A DNA stretch of 11,580 nt from Bacteroidales bacterium. Lineage in GTDB: Bacteria; Bacteroidota; Bacteroidia; Bacteroidales; Lentimicrobiaceae. How positions within the stretch are numbered: the stretch's first letter is position 1; each line of letters starts with the position of its first letter. Below the pieces are notes generated by a model. It was not told the DNA's origin. It did no database searches and saw nothing but the letters and a program-made list of their open reading frames with translations. The DNA lies in NCBI GenBank assembly GCA_022837485.1, contig JALHHH010000085.1, positions 1 through 11,580 of the forward strand. The letters are read 5' to 3'. The position numbers and the translations under genes were made by a program. Below are positions 7,675 through 11,580 of the stretch, one piece after another.

Positions 7675-8546
7675 ATGTTACTACTTCTGTACCTTTTGCA
7701 GGATCATAAAGTGGATTTGCAGCTAAAAACGCCAAGGCTTCTTTATAGGCAGTGTAAACACTTTTATCTGTTGTGTCATCGCCGATGAAATACTTTGCGC
7801 CTCTGGCTTCTAATTCTTCTAAAATATTTTTCTGTTCCTGTTCGCCAGCAACAAAATATCGGCTTGCTTTGCGACTTAAAACAGTATCGAAAACAATCAA
7901 AACTTTTTGAGGCTCACCACTCACCGCATTGCGGGCCTGGCTGGCATAGTCGTTCATCGATTTGGTAGCTTCCAAGTAAAGCCGCGCGCGACGTTTCCGT
8001 TCGTCATCTCCAGCATGCTTGAAATACTTGGTTCCAAGATTGAAACTCTTTTCGTATTTAAAGGCTTTGGAGATACTCAAAGCACTAATATCCAAAAAGA
8101 AATTCATGTGCATCAAATCGTATTCGCTAAATTCTTTTGTAGCCAATGCCTGATCCTTTGCGTCCTCAGATTGATCGAAGCGAATCCGAACAAGTAAATC
8201 TCTGCCAACTTCGCTTACTCCAACAGCAACAGCAGGTGTTACAGATAATGGAGCCGTCCTTCTTCCTGAGTAGTCGCCCTTTGACGGATGCATAAAACCA
8301 CCCATATCGGCACGCAAGTCCTTTTCGATTAAGTTGCTGATACCATCTCCATTTGAAACATAAGTTTCTCCTTTAGCAGGGTCGGTTGTATTTATTCGAT
8401 CAATTGCTGAAAATATAACATGACGCTGCATTTGCGTCTGGCCTTCTTTTTATTGAAGACGCGTTGCCTAACAATTTTTCGCCACCGTTTGCAATATGGT
8501 TCTCGAACGGGGCAAGAGCTGTAACTAAAATTCCTTTAATTTCCAT
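7649..8546 (-). CDS. cas7: Cas7 (Csp1/DevR-like) Cascade backbone, with apparent frameshift
   Basis: Cas7 forms the crRNA-coating backbone of Cascade. Translation from the ATG at 8546 gives MEIKGILVTALAPFENH and then NGGEKLLGNASSIK, the expected family N-terminus, but this frame ends at a TGA at 8402-8400. The remaining 260 residues (MQRHVIFSAIDRIN onward, from 8431) lie in another frame. Removing one A from the five-A run on the minus strand (plus positions 8447-8451) joins the two as SSIKEGQTQMQRHVIF, giving a 298-residue protein of normal Cas7 length. The intact frame starts 24 nt after the cas8 stop and overlaps cas3 by 26 nt. The cause may be a sequencing indel, a real mutation, or, less likely, +1 recoding. 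If only the 260-residue internal ORF is made, the first beta strand of the RAMP fold would be missing. The subtype assignment comes from similarity to DevR/Csp1 proteins. Confidence 0.85.
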
Positions 8547-8570
8547 TGTATTTGTATTTTATTGGTTTAA

Positions 8571-10115
8571 TTATTCTTCACTGTGGTCATCTGTTTCAAT
8601 TTCATCAGAATCATCGTTGCTAAACTCAACTGGCACTTCTTGCTTCTCTGCTTTGTTGATCAAACGAGAGAAAGCAATAAGTAGATTCTTTGCATTTTCA
8701 AGAGGTAACTCACCACTTGCTGTCTTTTCCATGAATAAGGCGGCTGCTTCGGGGGCATCAAGACCCGTTAATCGACCCGCTCGTGTTACTGCTTGCGCAA
8801 TTAGTGCATCGCCTGATTTGGCCGAGAAAGTTGAACTTTCTAACTCAATCAAGACTTTTGATTTTACTCTTCGGAGCTCCTCCCAATAGTTTGGAGTGCC
8901 AGCTTTAATCTCAGCTTTAGCTGTGAAATAGGCAACTTTATTGAGCCATTTCCCTAATGCACGAGCTGACGATACAATTGTTGGATGTATTTGTTCCATT
9001 TTTATAAAGTATGTGTTAAACAATATTGTTACTGGGTTTGGATATTCTGCTCGAAAAGCCAGAAAATCCTTAAATGCTGCATGATTAAATAATTGAAGGA
9101 AGCGACTTGTGAACAAATCGAATTTTTGGTATTCACTATTTGAACTTGATCTTCGATCTTGGTTATAGAGCTTGGAATAGTAAAGGCTGTCTATAATTGC
9201 TTTTAGTTTACCTTCTTTAGCTAAATCAATTACATGATGATTAAAAGTAAACGTTGATGCGCCTCCATACTTGACTATGTACATGGTCGTTTCTTTTAAA
9301 CTCTCAAGTATATGCTTAGCCTGTTCAGAATATTTTGATTCTTTGACAAATTCACCAATGGTTCCGAGTAATGCAATGCTTCCCAATGCGCTACTCCGTG
9401 GTGGGTTTGGGAAGTTTCCTCTATAAATCAAAGGTCTTTTTGCTTCGTAAGTGATTTTTTCAGCATCGCCTTTTCCTGTTTTAGTCGAAACAACATTTCC
9501 ATACATCAAATCACTTGCTGTTTCTGTTTTTAGCATCAATTTGAAGAATCTGATAAACCCTATTAATTCTTCAATTGGTAAATCAGGAATAAAGCAAACG
9601 TTGAACATTTCGGGCATTCCCCTTTTATCTATCCTGTATTGAAGGCAGGGTTTATAGGGAGTTAGGGTTGTTACAGCACTTAATCCTTGTTCATAAATTG
9701 ACACTTTAGGGTTACCTCTGCCAATATTTCCTTGTATAGAAAAGCTAAGGTATTCACCTGCAACTGGGGCAACAGACATTGAAATATCATCCAACTTATT
9801 TATGGTGTCTTTTTTTAGTGCTGTTAACAAGGTATTCCCTTCTTTCCAAATGAACCTAGAAAATTTATCCTTCGAAATTACATTTGGTGCCAAAAATAAA
9901 CCTTGTTTGGGATCACCTTTTTCAATCTTAGTGAAATCAAATTTTACTTTGTCTTTCCCTTCAATTGCTTGGACCGGTTGAAGTCGAAACGAATTAAGAC
10001 CTTTCTCTATTTCTAAAACTATCTGCTCTGATATAATTTCTTCGCAACTATTTAGATCATTTTCACTCATGATCAAAGCTTGTGCGTATCTGATATAAGG
10101 ATGAATCGCAATCAT
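8571..10115 (-). CDS. cas8: Cascade large subunit, Cas8 (Csp2-like)
   Basis: By position and length (514 residues) this is the large subunit that recognises the PAM and recruits Cas3. The sequence resembles the Cas8c/Csp2 family of the PGING-type systems, though large subunits diverge so strongly that I rely heavily on its place between cas5 and cas7. Notable segments are the N-terminus MIAIHPYIRYAQALI, a central block IGFIRFFKLMLKTETASDLMYG, a conserved-looking RPLIYRGNFPNPPRSSALGS, and a helical C-terminal domain ending in an acidic tail (NDDSDEIETDDHSEE). No catalytic motif is expected or seen. The ATG overlaps the cas5 stop by 4 nt (ATGA), indicating translational coupling. The reading frame appears intact and AT-rich (33% GC in a sampled line). 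Confidence 0.85.
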   Translation of the reverse strand: MIAIHPYIRYAQALIMSENDLNSCEEIISEQIVLEIEKGLNSFRLQPVQAIEGKDKVKFDFTKIEKGDPKQGLFLAPNVISKDKFSRFIWKEGNTLLTALKKDTINKLDDISMSVAPVAGEYLSFSIQGNIGRGNPKVSIYEQGLSAVTTLTPYKPCLQYRIDKRGMPEMFNVCFIPDLPIEELIGFIRFFKLMLKTETASDLMYGNVVSTKTGKGDAEKITYEAKRPLIYRGNFPNPPRSSALGSIALLGTIGEFVKESKYSEQAKHILESLKETTMYIVKYGGASTFTFNHHVIDLAKEGKLKAIIDSLYYSKLYNQDRRSSSNSEYQKFDLFTSRFLQLFNHAAFKDFLAFRAEYPNPVTILFNTYFIKMEQIHPTIVSSARALGKWLNKVAYFTAKAEIKAGTPNYWEELRRVKSKVLIELESSTFSAKSGDALIAQAVTRAGRLTGLDAPEAAALFMEKTASGELPLENAKNLLIAFSRLINKAEKQEVPVEFSNDDSDEIETDDHSEE

Positions 10116-10834
10116 AATTCGCGTATTTTTAGGTCAATCCAACCTTCACTTGTTCCTAAATATCCCATGTTTTCAGATGATAACTGTTCTTTCAAAAGAT
10201 TAAATAGTCCATGGTCAATCACAATCTGTATTTCGTATTTTCCTTTTGCAAAAACATATTCCCTTGTTGTGGGAGTTGAGTAGTATTGCGGAAAACGCGT
10301 AATGTTTTCCTTAAAGAATTTTTCAAGAGAAGAATCGTCAATTTGTTTGGGATTCTTCTCATTTCTTTTTAATTCTCGTTTTAAAGGAATCAGGTCGTAG
10401 CTAATATTAAATGTTCCCTTGGGATGAACAATTGCATCAGCCCTTCTGTAGGCTTTACTCCACAGATCGTCAAAAAAACCAAGTGCAGGTATCACTGGCA
10501 ATACAATATCAAAGTAATCCATTAACAATGGGCTATACGTTGATCCTTTCGTTTTGTCGACAAACTCCAGTTGAGGGTTCTTTTTTGCCTGTTTCTTCCT
10601 CAATGCGGAGAGTTCTTTGATTATCGCTTTTCGGTCAGCTAAATCAATGTGCCATCCCAAGATGTTCTCAAAAAGTCCACACAGCATTTTTTTGTCGGGA
10701 CTTTTCAATGATTTGTAGTATGAACCAGGCAATTCACTCACCATTGAGAGAGGGGCTAAAGGTTCAATTTCCAGAATTACCTTTAGGTTCGGTTCCGGAA
10801 TCTTTTCAAGAATTGATAAATCTATATCATACAT
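10112..10834 (-). CDS. cas5: Cas5 (PGING type, Cas5p-like)
   Basis: Cas5 caps the 5' handle of the crRNA in Cascade and in I-C systems also cleaves pre-crRNA. I chose the ATG at 10834 (MYDIDLSILEKIPEP), giving 240 residues. An upstream TTG at 10858 is possible but unlikely. The N-terminal segment NLKVILEIEPLAPLSMV with ELPGSYYKSLKSPDKKMLCGLFENILGWHI matches the Cas5 RAMP pattern of a first beta strand, a G-S/T-Y segment and a helix. The rest has several Tyr, Lys and His residues but I cannot identify a Cas5d-type catalytic triad with confidence. It is the first gene of the AT-rich interference block and begins 13 nt after the damaged HIRAN gene ends. Confidence 0.88.
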   Translation of the reverse strand: MYDIDLSILEKIPEPNLKVILEIEPLAPLSMVSELPGSYYKSLKSPDKKMLCGLFENILGWHIDLADRKAIIKELSALRKKQAKKNPQLEFVDKTKGSTYSPLLMDYFDIVLPVIPALGFFDDLWSKAYRRADAIVHPKGTFNISYDLIPLKRELKRNEKNPKQIDDSSLEKFFKENITRFPQYYSTPTTREYVFAKGKYEIQIVIDHGLFNLLKEQLSSENMGYLGTSEGWIDLKIREL

Positions 10835-10847
10835 AATTTTATATTGT

Positions 10848-11193
10848 TTAATTAGCAAGCCTCACCTCCACCCAAACCCTTCCTTCTTCCTCTTCTTCTT
10901 CGTTAACGTATGCGATGCTGGCGTTTACTTTTGCTTTCTGATCCATCATAAGAAATTGCTATGGCATCGCGGTCGTATTTGTTTTCGGGTTCGCGTTTTA
11001 GCAGGGTTTTGTCCCCGGGTCTTATTTTGTTTTCAATCTTTTTTCCGTCGTAGTACCGGTAACCGGCTACCGGCATTATGCCGAGAGAAACCGGCTCCTG
11101 ATTTTCCGGTGGTTTTGCCTCAACACTCTTTCCTGCAAGCCAAAGCCCGCCGAATGCCGCCAGAATCTGTTTCAAAAATTCAAGTCTGTTCAT
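10848..11193 (-). pseudogene. HIRAN-domain protein gene with internal deletion and frame change
   Basis: The first part encodes a hydrophobic N-terminus (MNRLEFLKQILAAFGGLWLA, possible export signal or anchor) and then the start of a HIRAN domain: VAGYRYYDGKK, GDKTLLKREPENKYDRDAIAISYDG. HIRAN domains bind DNA ends or structured DNA in helicase partners; the role of such stand-alone proteins is unclear. After YDG the frame runs into SESKSKRQHRIR and stops at 10903. A different frame then gives MMDQKAKVNASIAYVNEEEE, ending VWVEVRLAN at 10848, which looks like the normal HIRAN C-terminus. The usual segment between (about 15-20 residues, typically containing GYVPR) is missing. This points to a deletion of a few tens of bp that changed the frame, not a single base error. 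Short ATGGA-type repeats at the junction could have mediated it. Confidence 0.75.
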
Positions 11194-11232
11194 TCCTCAG
11201 GGTATTTATTAGGATACAAAATAAAACCCTGA

Positions 11233-11253
11233 TTTTGACAGCTTCTGTCAGAA
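11233..11253. promoter_or_regulatory. Dyad TGACAG-CTT-CTGTCA after the WYL gene
   Basis: A perfect 6-bp inverted repeat with a 3-bp centre (11236-11250) lies 10 bp downstream of the WYL stop codon and about 43 bp upstream of the HIRAN start. It extends with one mismatch to 9 bp arms. On the minus strand it is followed, after a few bases, by a T-rich stretch (GGGTTTTATTTTG). It may be a weak terminator of the WYL gene, or an operator for the genes that follow. No clear promoter boxes can be assigned nearby. Confidence 0.4.
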
Positions 11254-11259
11254 CATATT

Positions 11260-11580
11260 TTATTTTTCCAATATTTTAATGCCCGATTCTATTTTTTTCA
11301 CTATAAAGTTCCGGAATTCTTCCGGTTCAATTTTTTCCATTTCATTCAGCAGTCCCGAAACGAACCTTCCCACCCCTTCGTAGCTGCACACTTCGGTTTC
11401 GAGAATCCAGCGGTTGTCGTTGATTCGCTTCAGGTGTTTTTCTGCCAGGGGGTATTCTTCCGTAAGGAGGCTGGCAGCTCTCAGACTCATAATCAGCCTG
11501 ACCGGAAGTACTTCGCTGCTGCTGATCCGGAATACATCGATACCTGCAGTTAAATGCCGGGCCTTTGACTGCCATGTCGT
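11260..11580 (-). CDS. WYL-domain protein, C-terminal 106 residues (partial)
   Basis: The open frame enters at the right edge and ends at 11260. The visible part contains the typical end of a WYL-domain transcriptional regulator: GIDVFRISSSEVLPVRLIMS, then LLTEEYPLAEKH, RWILETEVCSYEGVGRFVSGLL and an acidic-basic helical tail. WYL proteins are ligand- or nucleic-acid-sensing regulators and are often found beside CRISPR and other defence loci. Its DNA-binding N-terminus would lie outside the window. It runs in the same direction as the cas genes and directly precedes the broken HIRAN gene, so it is a candidate regulator of this locus, but nothing in the window shows what it binds. GC content is high (55% in a sampled line), unlike cas5. 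Confidence 0.75.
   Translation of the reverse strand, partial: TTWQSKARHLTAGIDVFRISSSEVLPVRLIMSLRAASLLTEEYPLAEKHLKRINDNRWILETEVCSYEGVGRFVSGLLNEMEKIEPEEFRNFIVKKIESGIKILEK

Noticed and set aside
8464..8889. Plus-strand open frame of 141 codons opposite cas7/cas8
   Set aside because: It is antisense to the end of cas8 and the start of cas7 and has no recognisable protein features.

Overview
The window is the 3' part of a type I CRISPR-Cas locus with its array, from what is most likely a member of the Bacteroidota. That assignment is an inference. It rests on Cas5/Cas8/Cas7 proteins that resemble the Porphyromonas gingivalis-type ('PGING', a branch near I-B/I-C) families, on a GxxExxY gene and a HIRAN gene of the kinds common in that phylum, and on weak or absent Shine-Dalgarno sequences before the genes. 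All recognised genes lie on the minus strand, so the locus reads from right to left.

Layout in the direction of transcription: the C-terminus of a WYL-domain regulator runs off the right edge (11580-11260), followed by a HIRAN-domain gene broken by an internal deletion and frame change (11193-10848). Next comes the interference module cas5 (10834-10112), cas8 (10115-8571), cas7 (8546-7649, interrupted by an apparent 1-nt frameshift) and cas3 with fused HD and helicase domains (7674-5401). An unrecognised cysteine-rich 234-aa gene (5413-4709) overlaps cas3 upstream and cas4 (4712-4200) downstream. A GxxExxY PD-(D/E)XK-like gene (4171-3767) follows, then 545 bp dominated by a tandem repeat of 38-bp units, then cas1 (3221-2217), cas2 (2201-1938), a leader region of about 220 bp, and at least 26 identical 31-bp CRISPR repeats with 25 complete spacers (1716 to the left edge). 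The array continues past the left edge.

How the parts fit: Cas5, Cas7 and Cas8 should form Cascade around the crRNA, and Cas3 should degrade targeted DNA. Cas1, Cas2 and Cas4 should acquire spacers. The repeat read on the minus strand ends in ATTGAAAC, the usual 3' end of I-B/I-C repeats, so the array is probably transcribed in the same direction as the cas genes and newer spacers should lie toward position 1716. No cas6 is visible. Base composition changes sharply: cas5 to cas3 is AT-rich (25-37% GC in sampled lines), while the 234-aa gene, cas4 and the WYL end reach 52-62% GC in sampled lines. This suggests the interference cassette and the rest of the locus have different histories.

The points most worth following up are the uncharacterised cysteine-rich gene coupled to cas3 and cas4, the frameshift in cas7, the set of inverted motif copies in the leader, the repeat array abutting the cas1 start codon, and two spacers that are diverged versions of one another.
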